Position numbers and translations under genes: made by a program. A DNA stretch of 64,000 bases from Mactromeris polynyma. Taxonomy: Eukaryota; Mollusca; Bivalvia; Venerida; Mactridae. Location: the NCBI GenBank assembly GCA_032209605.1, contig JASFXZ010000004.1, positions 34,196,401 to 34,260,400 on the forward strand. Direction: 5' to 3'. Position 1 is the stretch's first letter, and each line of letters opens with the position of its first letter. This document shows, piece after piece, positions 23,001 through 30,194 of this stretch. The notes beneath the pieces were generated by a model, which saw nothing but the letters and a program-made list of their open reading frames with translations, was not told where the DNA came from and made no database searches.

Positions 23001-23751
23001 TTGTTATATAGTCTCAAACATCATTAATACGAATCATTACCATATACAACTGTTTAAAACAATCGTATTTACTCATAATTACTAACAGACAAAACTATTA
23101 AAAACACCAGCTAGTTAAAAACTGGAAGTTTTGTTTAATTTAATGATAATACAAATGTCTTTTTTCTACAAATACAGAGAATTACATTCTAAATGTATTC
23201 TACGATAATGAATATTTATTGAAGTTTTAACTAGATAAAGTATATTTTTTGTTTGTTTTGGTAACCAAATGAACCAAAAATGAGTATAATATATCTTTAA
23301 TAATTACGTCACAAAGATAGAATGAGACCTTGACCTTATTTGATTGATGCTTTTATATAAACGGACACAGTATAATGGAGATAACCATAAAAACAAAACA
23401 TATGATGTTTGTAAAACATCATTATACGACTTTAGCTACATATAGTGTATGTGAATATATATATATAGACTACATTGTGCAAGGGGTAAATGTTTGATTG
23501 TCGGCAAGTAAATGAAAACAACACAATACGCCTATCAGAAACAACATCAGCAATATCACAATTATGTAAGGAAAAAAGGAATTTTGTCAAGTATGGAAGT
23601 AAGGTACCTTAATCAACGCATGCATGAATATCGCTGCTTGTATTTGTTCTTTCGTTAGAGTTGGTTGTGTCTGCGCATGCGCGACCGGAATGATTAGCAG
23701 CATCGTTGACAATACGACATAGCACGCCGCCAAGCTTGGTAAAACAGCCAT
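4925..23751 (-). CDS. nrf-6-like: NRF-6-like membrane acyltransferase, complete gene, 19 coding exons
   Basis: Joined exons give 2592 nt, 863 residues plus stop, with every splice phase compatible. Order: signal peptide (residues 1-26); variable Asn/Ser-rich segment with N-glycosylation sequons; NRF domain (about 140-306) with the hallmark LDAQGKMVPGI, GSYDQCY and LTWGLCVPDSCH blocks; first membrane helix (about 313-330); acidic/polar cytosolic linker; acyltransferase-3 domain (about 440-850) with GIRFLSLTWVVLGH (putative catalytic His, about residue 472), VDTFFVL, CMGWSWYLANDMQFY, PLSRLTYAAYLVHP and a final FEAPAMALEKLLF. The family was defined in C. elegans, where nrf-6 and ndg-4 act in gut and hypodermal lipid or drug transport; these proteins are multi-pass membrane proteins whose acyl substrate is unknown. 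The exact role here is not predictable. An in-frame TAG three codons before the ATG fixes the start. Introns are loaded with mobile DNA. Confidence 0.93.
5675..5745 (+). repeat. tRNA-derived SINE head (remnant)
   Basis: A B-box-like GGTTCAACCC at about 5730 is preceded at normal distance by an A-box-like segment (GCCCTGTCGTCTGACTTG). It lies in the last intron of the NRF-6-like gene. No cloverleaf can be closed, so this is a remnant rather than a tRNA gene. Confidence 0.35.
6259..6401 (-). CDS. NRF-6-like exon 17
   Basis: 143 nt, phase 1 in and phase 0 out. Encodes GIINSVLSWNGFIPLSRLTY then AAYLVHPICMMIYFSSRRTL. (V)-N-x-x-LSW-x-x-F-(I/V)-PLSRLTY-x-(A)-YLVHP is a universal block of this family. 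Acceptor TTATATTTGCAG, donor AGTATT/GTAAGT. Not marked by any ATG-initiated frame. Confidence 0.94.
6586..6741. mobile_element. MITE, CAGTAAAACCTC family, copy 1
   Basis: Ends are inverted: AGTAAAATATCACTCAAAG with CACCTCAATAAC inside on the left, TATTATTGAGGTTTGACTGT on the right. Similar pairs occur at 15857 and 28471. The CAGT termini resemble pogo/Tigger-type elements. Inserted in the intron between exons 17 and 16. Confidence 0.65.
7485..7677 (-). CDS. NRF-6-like exon 16, GC donor
   Basis: 193 nt, phase 0 in and phase 1 out. Encodes RLVFAGWAAAFAVAMVIVYS, a polar loop with an NNT sequon, then FYEALGRPAWGMCISWVIFA. Acceptor GTTTTTTTAG. The donor is GGAG/GCAAGTGT; the GT four bases on would put exon 17 out of frame, so a GC donor is inferred. 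Confidence 0.9.
8100..8255 (-). repeat. tRNA-derived SINE
   Basis: On the minus strand the head reads GTGTCCGAGTGGTTAA (A box) then, 35 bp on, a B-box-like GGTCGAATGTTCGAA, with a Ser/Leu-tRNA-like layout. The tail extends towards 8100 and perhaps to 7960. Located in the intron between exons 16 and 15. Confidence 0.55.
8463..8595 (-). CDS. NRF-6-like exon 15
   Basis: 133 nt, phase 2 in and phase 0 out. Encodes WKNVYIAPWCRVGAWAVGML then LGFILFKRGRKPIKTK; the Y-I-x-P-(W/Y)-CR-(V/I)-G motif preceding a helix is typical. Acceptor TTTATTTCCAG, donor AAAG/GTAAAC. Confidence 0.92.
8690..9720 (+). mobile_element. Non-LTR retrotransposon 3' fragment
   Basis: A 172-residue plus-strand frame (8688-9206) matches the C-terminal end of non-LTR reverse transcriptases: KRMLSNFRCSGHSLMVEQGR, then RFCTFYLKRN and ENEVHFLIVCPLYQELR, i.e. 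the (L/F)R-x-x-x-H-x-L-x-(I/V)-E-x-GR block and degenerate Cys/His motif. A 0.5-kb untranslated tail ends at about 9720 with GGCCTTGTATTGCAAATAAA and a short run of TATTGTATTG units, as in CR1/L2/Jockey-like elements. It is 5'-truncated and opposite in sense to the host gene, in the intron between exons 15 and 14. Confidence 0.75.
9905..10003 (-). CDS. NRF-6-like exon 14
   Basis: 99 nt, phase 2 in and out. Encodes IPVVGVIITSILLCMGMSLT, a membrane helix, then FWKEYEANGTFF. Acceptor TTATGTATTTAG, donor TTCAC/GTGAGT. No stand-alone open frame marks it, but position, phase and hydrophobicity fit. Confidence 0.88.
10004..11720. other. Intron 13, mostly unremarkable; possible SINE head
   Basis: AT-rich intron sequence. 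A GC-richer patch at about 11480-11580 contains GCATGTTTGACCCTCG, a weak B-box-like segment on the plus strand, and may be a tRNA-derived head. Nothing else recognised. Confidence 0.3.
11721..11800 (-). CDS. NRF-6-like exon 13
   Basis: 80 nt, phase 0 in and phase 2 out. Encodes CMGWSWYLANDMQFYIISPL then FLIFMY; C-x-GW-(S/T)-WYLANDMQFY is the best conserved block of the family. Acceptor ATATTTATATTTACAG... type, ending TTTACAG; donor TACAA/GTGAGT. Confidence 0.94.
12826..12991 (-). CDS. NRF-6-like exon 12
   Basis: 166 nt, phase 2 in and phase 0 out. Encodes RLTPIYMMVLMMFGCLYQYL, GSGPFWPSV, CKTNWWTNLLYVNNI. LTP-x-Y, GPFWP and C-x-x-NWW-x-NLL-(Y)-(V/I)-NN are strong family motifs. Donor GCGGCC/GTATGT. 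Confidence 0.93.
13739..13840 (-). CDS. NRF-6-like exon 11
   Basis: 102 nt, phase 2 in and out. Encodes SAFLLTWLQLKEIEGRKN, then VVVMYYFHRFWR; the Y-x-HR-(F/Y) block before LTP is conserved in the family. Acceptor CTTTATTTCAG, donor GGAG/GTAAGA. Confidence 0.9.
14505..14598 (-). CDS. NRF-6-like exon 10
   Basis: 94 nt, phase 1 in and phase 2 out. Encodes DNLIDAVPIMQRFTFQAVVG then GGFAVDTFFVL. The (S/A)VDTFF motif is a family hallmark of the second acyltransferase helix. Acceptor ATTTTCACTTTCAG, donor CTCAG/GTATTG. Confidence 0.92.
14840..15055. mobile_element. MITE, GCTGTACGATTT family, copy 1 (right end incomplete)
   Basis: The left end GGCCGCTGTACGATTTCC followed by CTTCTTTAAGTG matches both termini of the element at 22439-22720. 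The interior (TGACGTCACCATG, TTTCCTGCAACAG, ATGTTGCGTTTTCTTG) matches that element in reverse orientation. The right terminal repeat is not intact. In the intron between exons 10 and 9. Confidence 0.65.
15322..15510 (-). CDS. NRF-6-like exon 9: start of acyltransferase-3 domain, GC donor
   Basis: 189 nt, phase 1 in and out. Encodes EPFLARFVLCFSLYTNIPKL, then IHGIRFLSLTWVVLGHTYNY, containing the family's conserved His after a Trp-containing helix. The donor is ACTG/GCAAGT: a GC rather than GT is required, since the nearby GT would give a stop in the next exon. Confidence 0.88.
15735..15810 (-). repeat. tRNA-derived SINE head
   Basis: Minus strand: TGGTCGAGTGTAGAG (A box) and GTGAGTTCAAGC (B box) at tRNA-like spacing. 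Located in the intron between exons 9 and 8. Confidence 0.45.
15857..15959. mobile_element. MITE, CAGTAAAACCTC family, copy 2
   Basis: Short (103 bp) and almost all terminal repeat: AGTAAAATCTCACTTAAAG with CACCTCAATAAT on the left; GGTGGTCTTATTATTGAGG then TTTTACTGTA on the right. Confidence 0.75.
16360..16544. mobile_element. Pogo/Tigger-like MITE
   Basis: Left ACAGTCAGACCTCGTTTATT; right, read in reverse, TACAGTCGGACCTCGTTCAT. A 21-bp terminal inverted repeat with CAGTCxGACCTCG termini suggests a Tigger/pogo-derived non-autonomous element. It ends about 50 bp downstream of exon 8. Confidence 0.65.
16598..16750 (-). CDS. NRF-6-like exon 8: polar linker
   Basis: 153 nt, phase 1 in and out. 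Low-complexity hydrophilic sequence (DAQNGYTSHKDGDCALQSGS, then KEKEMTNNNHTSAQT and QSKQPAE). Such a variable linker between the first helix and the acyltransferase domain is usual. Donor chosen as GAAG/GTAGGT because it alone gives the right phase; the open frame continues a little further. Confidence 0.8.
17632..17813 (-). CDS. NRF-6-like exon 7: first membrane helix
   Basis: 182 nt, phase 2 in and phase 1 out. Encodes CVVSMFGVLMLLGTMYDIYR, a hydrophobic helix followed by the short LGT-x-YD-(I/L) motif usual after the NRF domain, then a polar cytosolic stretch with KEEPIKVITIQYKT. Acceptor TATGTTCAG, donor ACCG/GTATGT. Confidence 0.88.
17860..18186. mobile_element. MITE with about 110-bp terminal inverted repeats and ATTTA duplication
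   Basis: The two ends share about 110 bp as inverted repeats (left contains GCGTCTCATTGGAACAACA and GAGTCCAAAATGGACGTGAA; the right has both in reverse), around a core of about 110 bp. ATTTA directly flanks both ends (17855-17859 and 18187-18191). It sits between the candidate microexon and exon 7. Confidence 0.85.
18235..18253 (-). CDS. NRF-6-like candidate 19-nt microexon
   Basis: Exon 6 leaves phase 1 and exon 7 needs phase 2, so they cannot join directly; an exon of length 1 mod 3 must lie between. This 19-nt segment has acceptor CATAACTGTAG and donor GGC/GTAAGTTTTC, supplies exactly the needed phase, and would read NRNTL between exon 6 and CVVSMFGVL. A different or additional exon in the 1.4-kb gap cannot be excluded. 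Confidence 0.5.
18514..18648 (+). other. Small open frame of 44 codons, unassigned
   Basis: A plus-strand frame beginning MADLSDVSTFSSSQYDDSNV and ending RHCNY, close to a pair of inverted repeats at 18801-19002. It may be the leftover start of a transposon gene. I recognise no family. Confidence 0.2.
18801..19002. mobile_element. Inverted-repeat element, GTTACGCGACC ends
   Basis: Left 18801-18836 (CCATCCTTAAAAATG then TTGCTGTTACGCGACC) and right 18964-19002 in reverse (CCATCATTAAAAAGC then TTGCGGTTACGCGACC) form imperfect arms of about 36-39 bp. Ends and duplication not defined. Confidence 0.5.
19281..19371 (-). CDS. NRF-6-like exon 6: end of NRF domain
   Basis: 91 nt, phase 0 in and phase 1 out. 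Encodes DTHGVHIKLTWGLCVPDSCH then SQDAKGFFEL. The GLCVPxSC block with paired Cys is conserved across the family. Acceptor TTTATTCAG, donor TTAG/GTAAGTATT. Confidence 0.92.
19751..19938 (-). CDS. NRF-6-like exon 5: NRF domain core
   Basis: 188 nt, phase 1 in and phase 0 out. The split codon makes Met, giving AID-MLDAQGKMVPGIERGAF, then YFAGSYDQCYMV and RFCRVDIEIPESL. LDA-x-GK-x-x-x-GI and GSYD-x-C are the most diagnostic NRF-domain signatures in the window. Acceptor TTTTGTTTTCAG, donor GATGTT/GTAAGG. Confidence 0.92.
20288..20519 (-). CDS. NRF-6-like exon 4: start of NRF domain
   Basis: 232 nt, phase 0 in and phase 1 out. Encodes VTTGVAEAARHNQTIGNDI, then ASGHVSNACYHDVTHSIDSL and LAGKSWAID. 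The Cys followed by a helical segment ending in a Trp-Ala-(Ile/Leu) motif is the expected opening of the NRF domain. Acceptor ATTATTATAG, donor GATA/GTAAGT. Confidence 0.9.
21198..21602. mobile_element. TA-flanked MITE with a minisatellite core
   Basis: Termini CGGTGTTCCGTT and, inside, TTTCGCCCCTTCGCGCA, repeated inverted at the right end (TGCGCGAAGGGGCGAAA then AACGGAACACCG), about 45 bp each. Each end is bordered by TA, as in Tc1/mariner-type insertion. The interior is a short-period array of CATCGTGCCATCGCATCG-like units that changes strand sense near 21330. The long frames in it are repeat artefacts. Located in the intron between exons 4 and 3. Confidence 0.85.
21756..21919 (-). CDS. NRF-6-like exon 3: Asn/Ser-rich linker
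   Basis: 164 nt, phase 1 in and phase 0 out. Encodes GMRNLAKNPTPEVNRPNSS, a low-complexity Ser/Asn run with sequons (NSS, NVT), and ENPMLRQIATLVFKQ. Acceptor ACAAATTAG, donor CAG/GTAGAC. Probably extracellular and glycosylated. Confidence 0.85.
22439..22720. mobile_element. MITE, GCTGTACGATTT family, copy 2, abutting exon 2
   Basis: Left GCTGCTGTACGATTTTC with CCTCTTCTTTAAGTGACGTC; right CACTTAAAGAAGAGG with AATGTACAGCGGCGC. Together with AATATTTC/GAAATATT outermost ends these give roughly 45-60 bp terminal repeats. The right end touches the exon 2 donor at 22721-22722. Confidence 0.75.
22723..22822 (-). CDS. NRF-6-like exon 2
   Basis: 100 nt, phase 0 in and phase 1 out. Reads TYPEIKTFIDEAKDMPDEVP, then GVTVNPLMNVLLN. 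Acceptor TTTTAATGTAAG, donor ATG/GTAATATTTC. The donor sits directly against the end of a MITE (see finding). Too short for a standard ORF list. Confidence 0.82.
23608..23751 (-). CDS. NRF-6-like exon 1: signal peptide
   Basis: 48 codons, phase 0. Begins MAVLPSLAACYVVLSTMLLI, a typical secretory signal with likely cleavage after AHA (about residue 26), then TQPTLTKEQIQ. Donor AAG/GTACCT. The ATG is preceded in frame by a stop (TAG TAC AGT ATG), so no upstream coding in this exon. Confidence 0.88.
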
Positions 23752-23759
23752 ACTGTACT

Positions 23760-24890
23760 ACTTTATGACTGAAATATAAATGTTTTTCGAAATGCAAGGT
23801 CAAATTATTTTGGCGATTTGCCAAAGTATGTATGTATAAACAAGCACAAGCGTCCAAAAAAATATCGACAAAAATATGATGGCATTAAAGATAGAAAGTT
23901 GTTCGTCAAATACCATAATGATTGCGGAAGTATATACATGGTCACACATTATTTTTGAAAGTTGACTTTCCTCAATATATTTGGGGTGTTTATAGGGCAA
24001 ATGTATTCAATAGGACGTTGACCTTGGAACTTAATCATGAGGAAAAGGCAATTCTCGCAAACGGCGGTAAAATCGAGATTCTCCGATTGGAAGCACGCTG
24101 AATGTGTCCTGTCTGTCTGACACTGTCTGACGAAAGTTAACATCCATGTTGAGGCAGCACATTTTCTAGATCCAATTAGAAACATAATAGTACATTTTAA
24201 CTATCTAGAAAATCTACTTTCAGCGTTTTAGATACGGGAAGAAAAACAAATCAGCGTTACCCGCATAAATTCCGTATATTTTGGCAAACTACTAATGGCA
24301 ATTATTTAAATTCAGACTTGTTACATTCATCGAATTGACATAAAACTGAATTTAATTGCATTTTGCAATTAAATTACCTTGTAATAGGATTGAAATAAAC
24401 ACTGGCGAATTAATGCCATTTAAAGTTATGTTTAAGTTTCATTGTAAGCGCTTCTAATTCTCTCTGCAGTGCTGCTTTGTCCCTGTGTTAGACAAAAAAG
24501 CCACGAAATGGTGAAGACGTGTAATTGTTAATCATGCATTATTGATAAATTAGTTACCACTTGTCGAATTTAAAATACATTGGTGTATGCCTTTGCTTGG
24601 TAAGGTCTATCGTATGTACAAATCGTTCGTGATATCAGATCGTATTCAGCCGAGTTTATATTCTAGAACGATCACGTATATTATACGTGGAAACCGAAAG
24701 TTGATGTGAAATGTTTCCAAAGTAGGATATACTATATTAAAAAAATATATTCTTAAATGATAAAAATAATAGATCTGACGGAATGCAGAAGATAAGAATT
24801 GGAATGATTTTAGATAATTCTATATAATATTTACAGTATAATGAACGCAATAAATATATTTCCCATCTATGACTATTGCACATACATTAA
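23760..24890. other. Upstream region of the NRF-6-like gene
   Basis: Expected to hold the promoter and 5' untranslated sequence. No convincing TATA box, further exon or known repeat was identified. Confidence 0.3.
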
Positions 24891-24896
24891 AGCCTA

Positions 24897-25599
24897 GGTC
24901 ACAATTGAACCACAACAGGAATATGCAGGTTCACGACGAAAGTTTTTGGGATTTCGGGGCTTGTCTTGCGATGTTGTACGACAGCCGTAGGGAACAATGG
25001 GTGTCTTGCAAAGATAAATCTGTCGTTGCTTGAAATTCGGACTACCTTATGTTATGCCACGACAGATTCGTCGATTTTTTGTCTTGCTGGTGTCGTGTTT
25101 ATATCGTACGACAATAATACGAAATTCACACGACATTCGTACGAAAACTGACATGTCGTGGGTGCCTAAATATTGGTGTTATTATTGCTACAATATCACG
25201 CAATACTCGTGCGAAATTCGCATGACACTCTCATGTTACTGCTGCTTTACTTCTGTGTTATTCGTGAGTCACTCCTCCATATATAAGCTTGGGGTGAACA
25301 CTTCATCAATTATCTCTCTCTCGTCGCTTGAGCTTTGTAGTAAAGGCTGTGTTTGACATGTTCACGTGACAATGAGCCACGACAGGTCACGACAGTCGCA
25401 GCTTTGTCATACGATTGTCGTACGACAGACTTGCGACATAACCACGAAATGTTCTGCCTTCTCTGTCTGTTCCTGTCGTGAAAGCATCTAAAATTTCAAT
25501 TGACCACTTCCACAACATTGTTCATGTCCTACCAAATTTAACCACGACAGAAATATGTATATTTCGTTCGACAAAATTATCGTGGGTTTCATTGTGACC
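24897..25599. mobile_element. 703-bp DNA element, GGTCACAAT ends
   Basis: Left end GGTCACAATTGAACCAC and right end GTGGGTTTCATTGTGACC form inverted termini; subterminal AACAGGAATATG and ACAGAAATATGTATATTTCG also mirror each other. The interior is full of TCGTACGAC/GTCGTACGAC palindromes and CGACAG units and has no transposase frame, so it is non-autonomous. Superfamily not assigned; no clear target duplication. Confidence 0.7.
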
Positions 25600-25786
25600 G
25601 AGGCTGAAGCAAACAAACATTTCTGTCAGAAGTGCCAATTTCAAATTATACTTGATTTGTTTGGATTTATTTTTATCGGGTATTACGACATCAACTAGTA
25701 CTAGCTTAGTCTTCCTCAAGCAACTGACAACATCTCCATATGTGGAGGACATGGCCATAGCCAATGTCACGAAAGAACTTAATCTG

Positions 25787-25860
25787 CCCAACACGGGAAT
25801 CGAACTCGGATCTTCCGGGTGTCAGTCTAGATATCTACCAACTGAGCTAGCCGGGTGGGC
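25787..25860 (-). repeat. tRNA-like sequence (SINE head or tRNA pseudogene)
   Basis: Minus strand: CCCGGCTAGCTCAGTTGG (clear A box), CCGAGTTCGATTCCC (clear B box) and GTTGGG that pairs with CCCGGC as an acceptor stem. The anticodon arm does not fold well, so a functional tRNA is unlikely. Confidence 0.55.
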
Positions 25861-25869
25861 TTAAATTAT

Positions 25870-28465
25870 ACTTGAACAAACATATAATTATGTTCTCGAT
25901 ATCCGTAATTGTTGTTGGTAAATACAATTAAAATACACAAAGAGTTCAGCCACACCCTCCCCCAAAATAGCAATGAGACTTGAAAACTATAAGCTATGTG
26001 TGAACAACTAGATGTACACATTTCATAAAAATATTTTTTGCACATTATGTTAAATGATTGAAACTGATTATAAAAAAATATTATTTTTATCAGAATTTTT
26101 ATTTTCATTTAAAAAATTCTTAAAAGCACGCTCAGAGATAAAAAAGCGTACACGTTTTATGAATGGTTTAATATTCGGATACAAATCAAGCTCTCCACAA
26201 TGTTCGGCCTGAGGACTTTATTAAGTATTAAAACGGATTTTCTGAGCTTCTGATTTATTTAAACAATTTAGATGATAAAGACCTCTTGGCTGAAACGTTT
26301 TAAAGAATGTAATACTATTTGTATATAAATGGTAAAAAATCCTCCAGGCTGTCATAGACGTTGATGAACAGTTTGATAATTAATTAACAAGATTTGAAAT
26401 GCATATGTCCAGATTACGATGCAACTTTAATGCAACATATAACAAGCAAACATACCGGTTGTTACAAAGTATACACTTATAGCTGTTTTATTGGTTTAAT
26501 GAATTATCATTATAAAATAGCAATAATATAACGTTAAGATAATTTAATGACAATCATCGTTTAAGATTTTCGCATTATATTAATGTTCAAGAAGAACGTT
26601 TTCAGAAAAAATATTTACCTTTAATAATACGAATCAGTTCATAACATTGAATATAGACAAACGCACACGTTTATTCTCCGATGGGTATAACATGAATGAT
26701 AAAATATCGTCAAACTTTTCTTTTATTGCCTCAAACACCTTGACGTTTTTGTCCGCTCTATTGCGATGTACACATCTACCAGACAGTGTGGGAGATTTTA
26801 AAACATAGGACTAATTTAAGGAATTTCATTTCCCATACCAAAGCTGGAAAATTTCGCCCGATAGCTGAACTATAAATAGAATATGTAAAGGTTGTGTGCA
26901 GTTCACATTGATGACAGATGATAGCGACTGAAATAGATTTAAACCTTTCCTTTCATGTTTTGTTCAAACTTAATTCGGCTATTCTCTAGCGAACAATTCG
27001 TGTCACTGGTTAGCTTGATCGATAGAATATTCAAACTATACAATATGACAAAGTCTAGGGTAGACTGGTTTTCTTTGGTTCTGTGTGGGTAGGCATTGTC
27101 TTGTGCATGTGGCGTTCACTGGAACCATTTAATCTCTCGTTCACAATAAAAATGTCTATCGGTTAAGTGAGCGTCACATGCTGTGATGTATGATAGCATA
27201 AGAGTATGACACTAATATCGTTATAACTCGATGTTTTGTTGTGTCTATTTTTGGTGAGCAAACGCCAACAACATAACTAGAGCAACCAACCTTCACCTCA
27301 TTCGTCTTCATTTACTGCTGTCATTGAATCAAACGCTTATAATGTTGTTTATACTTCCAAGGTTTCTCGTATTCCGCTATATTCCTACTTACAATCTATT
27401 TACATGATCGAGGATGCCACTTTAAGCTTGACACATGTGTATGTATCTGATGACATATGATCATTGTTGTGAAGTTTGGTGTACAAATATGTGTGCTTTC
27501 TAATTTTCTTTCTTTTCTCATCAGAATGGTGTTGGTAATGTTCACCATTGACAGAATACACCGAATGAATTTACGGAATTAACAGAGTGAATGATCGTAG
27601 AACAACGACCACACGTTGCAATCCTAAAATAGAGACTAACTTGCTACAGGGAATGCTACATACGCAAGACACTGTCTCCCACACAAACCCACGGGAAAAC
27701 AACATACCACAAAACATCAGTCACTGAAGAGGTGGAAGGGTAAACACGCAAGGGAACAGGGGGATTGGAATGGCCTGGTCGGCCAAAACGAACAACTAAG
27801 GAGAATTAAGTTGGACAACAATGAGGACAAATAGTAGCCAAGAAAGCCAGCAACAATAGGCCGAAAAGAAGAAAAAAGAACATGGATATGATATAAAACA
27901 TATACTAGAACTACAATACACGTTACATGTTTAAAGTTCAGGTTGGTTGGAATGTATTTAGAAAGTACGCCTAACATCGGTCGATCAACTCGCTATGCGT
28001 GTACTTGAATATGATTCATTCATTTACGTGCATGTGGCCTCGTGGTCTTGACTGTATATGTCTCTGCTACGGTCGTGATTTGAGCATGTAACACAATCCT
28101 AACTAGAGACTGAACCTATGTTATGTTGAGACGTAACCATAATCAAACGGTAATTTGTAACACCCCACCACGTAGCCCATGTTTCTACTTACACGTATGA
28201 TCCTCTATGTAGATAACATAACTCATGCAATGTACTGATCAATGTACATGTTCGTACCTCGGTTATGATATTCATCGCAGGTGCTTGTTTCTGAGCCAAA
28301 AAGACGAATAGAAATCGTACAGATCTGCCTACTTTCATAATTATACATTATATGAACTTATCTTTGGTTGCACTTTCACTGAAACCCTTGTCCCTGCTAT
28401 CGGATACGAACACTTGAGAACAGTCTCAAATCTCAAATCTAATTATCTAGGCCATAGTCTTATTT
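25870..28465. other. Intergenic, little recognised
   Basis: AT-rich, with no gene found. A short piece at 27060-27122 (GGCATTGTCTTGTGCATGTG) matches the end of the dispersed family also seen at 33810 and 47271. Confidence 0.3.
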
Positions 28466-28470
28466 AGTTT

Positions 28471-28643
28471 CAGTAAAACCGCACTTAAAGACCACCTCAA
28501 TAATAATACCTCAAAATTAAGAACACAATTTTCAAGCTCATTTTTACTGTTTTGTTATGTATTCAACCTCATTATTAAGACCACCTTAATTTCAGACCAG
28601 TTTTCATGGGTTCCAAAGGTGGTCATATATGAGATTTTATGTA
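28471..28643. mobile_element. MITE, CAGTAAAACCTC family, copy 3
   Basis: Left CAGTAAAACCGCACTTAAAG with CACCTCAATAAT; right GGTGGTCATATATGAGATTT. The interior repeats the GACCACCTTAATT and TCAAAATTAAGA pieces of copy 1. Confidence 0.65.
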
Positions 28644-28904
28644 TATGTATGACACCAATATTACAGTGTTCGCTCTTCGACGTAATTAATCAAACTGTTA
28701 ACTAAAATACATGTCAAAAGTATATGTTTAAAAACTTTAAACGTTTATTTATCAGCGAGTTTGGTCGAAGTAACTTAAGCACTAAGCTATGAGTTCTGAC
28801 TCATTCAGCAGCGGGTGTTTATTCTTTGTGATATTCTTTAAATTATCTCGTCAAAGTTGACCTCTCCTGAACAATACAAACAAACAAAGCCTACTTTATG
28901 TTCT

Positions 28905-29258
28905 GCCTTGCGCTCAGTTATGGCTAACGGAAGTCGCTCACGGTTCACGTCGCGAACAAGTGAATTGACCGCCTCGTTTTTATTTTAATTTATACTAGCC
29001 TTGCGTTCATTTTGCAATTTTGTTCCCCGTGTACAGTCATTGTGATACGGTGGGCCATGGGTACAAAACAAACTTGAGCGACTGTGAGCCGTAACTGAAC
29101 GCAGTGTTTGGCTCACACATTCGCTTGCTACATCGGAGTTGCGTTAGCGAGTGGGCGTAAAGTGCGCGCACACTATTTGACAAACAGTGCGTTTAGTAGC
29201 AAAACGTGTGCACAGTCTCGTAACGTGAGCGACTGTAAGCCTTTACTGAACGTAAGGC
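28905..29258. mobile_element. GC-richer inverted-repeat element
   Basis: Left GCCTTGCGCTCAGTTATGGC with AAGTCGCTCACG; right, in reverse, GCCTTACGTTCAGTAAAGGC with CAGTCGCTCACG, giving arms of about 36 bp. A second nested copy of the arm (GTGAGCCGTAACTGAACGCA at about 29085) lies inside. No target duplication was evident. Confidence 0.65.
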
Positions 29259-29299
29259 TGGTTATGATATTGCACACGCATTTAACTGTAAAATGACTT

Positions 29300-30190
29300 G
29301 GCAATTTTGCACTAATCTACTAACAAATATTTGAAGAAATTGTGATTCACAATTTGGTATCTATAATGATTTTATTCGGTGAAGGATTGGACTTTGGAAT
29401 GAAGTGAAAGAACGCATGAACTTTATCATACTTGAACATGTGGACTTTGATCATTTTCGAATCTGCAATAAGCGCATTATGACACGTTCAATAAATGTTT
29501 TGTGCCACCCAATGTACCGGTCAAAGTCCAACATACAGATCTAGATACGTGACGACAGAAGCGCTCGTATGGTCGACTTATTTGACAAATCAATACTATA
29601 TCATGTATGATATTCACATTGTAGAACTGCAGCTAAGTGTAAATGTTGCACATTTAAAACCAACAAGACAAGTACAAGACCAAGCCCTCAATATGATGAG
29701 AACACAAAGTGTATCCTTAAAGCTATATGTATACAAACCATAGTCTGGGATTACAAAGTTTGTGATTAGTCTAGAAGATACAAGATATATTTTTTTAATT
29801 TAAAGTCGGTCGTACATAAAAACAAGGTTAGCTATGTTTAGCTATTGACCGACATGGATATTATAAGATATATTAAAATAACAAACAATAGTTTAACCTC
29901 TATACCGTTTCACCTCTCAGCACTCACTAGAATATCCAAACATGGCTTGAACATTTATTTTTTTGAATTTATTTCTGTAAAATGTATATTTTTGTTTGTT
30001 AATAGTAAATATTCAGATTATTTGCTGTCATGATGCAGTCGATTCGAACATTGGATATTGCGTATTTTCCTGACAATTTGAATGAAGATAATGCATCCGA
30101 GGTAACATGTCGTCCTCCCCCTGATTCATGTGCCCAGTCAGTTATTTACGGATAAACGAGTTACTTGTAATTGTTGGCATGTACTTATAA
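29300..30190. other. Intergenic, nothing recognised
   Basis: AT-rich; several short open frames without recognisable domains. Leads directly into the minisatellite. Confidence 0.3.
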
Positions 30191-30194
30191 CCGT

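Noticed and set aside
25787..25860. Functional tRNA gene
   Set aside because: A and B boxes are good, but the anticodon arm does not form; better explained as a SINE head.
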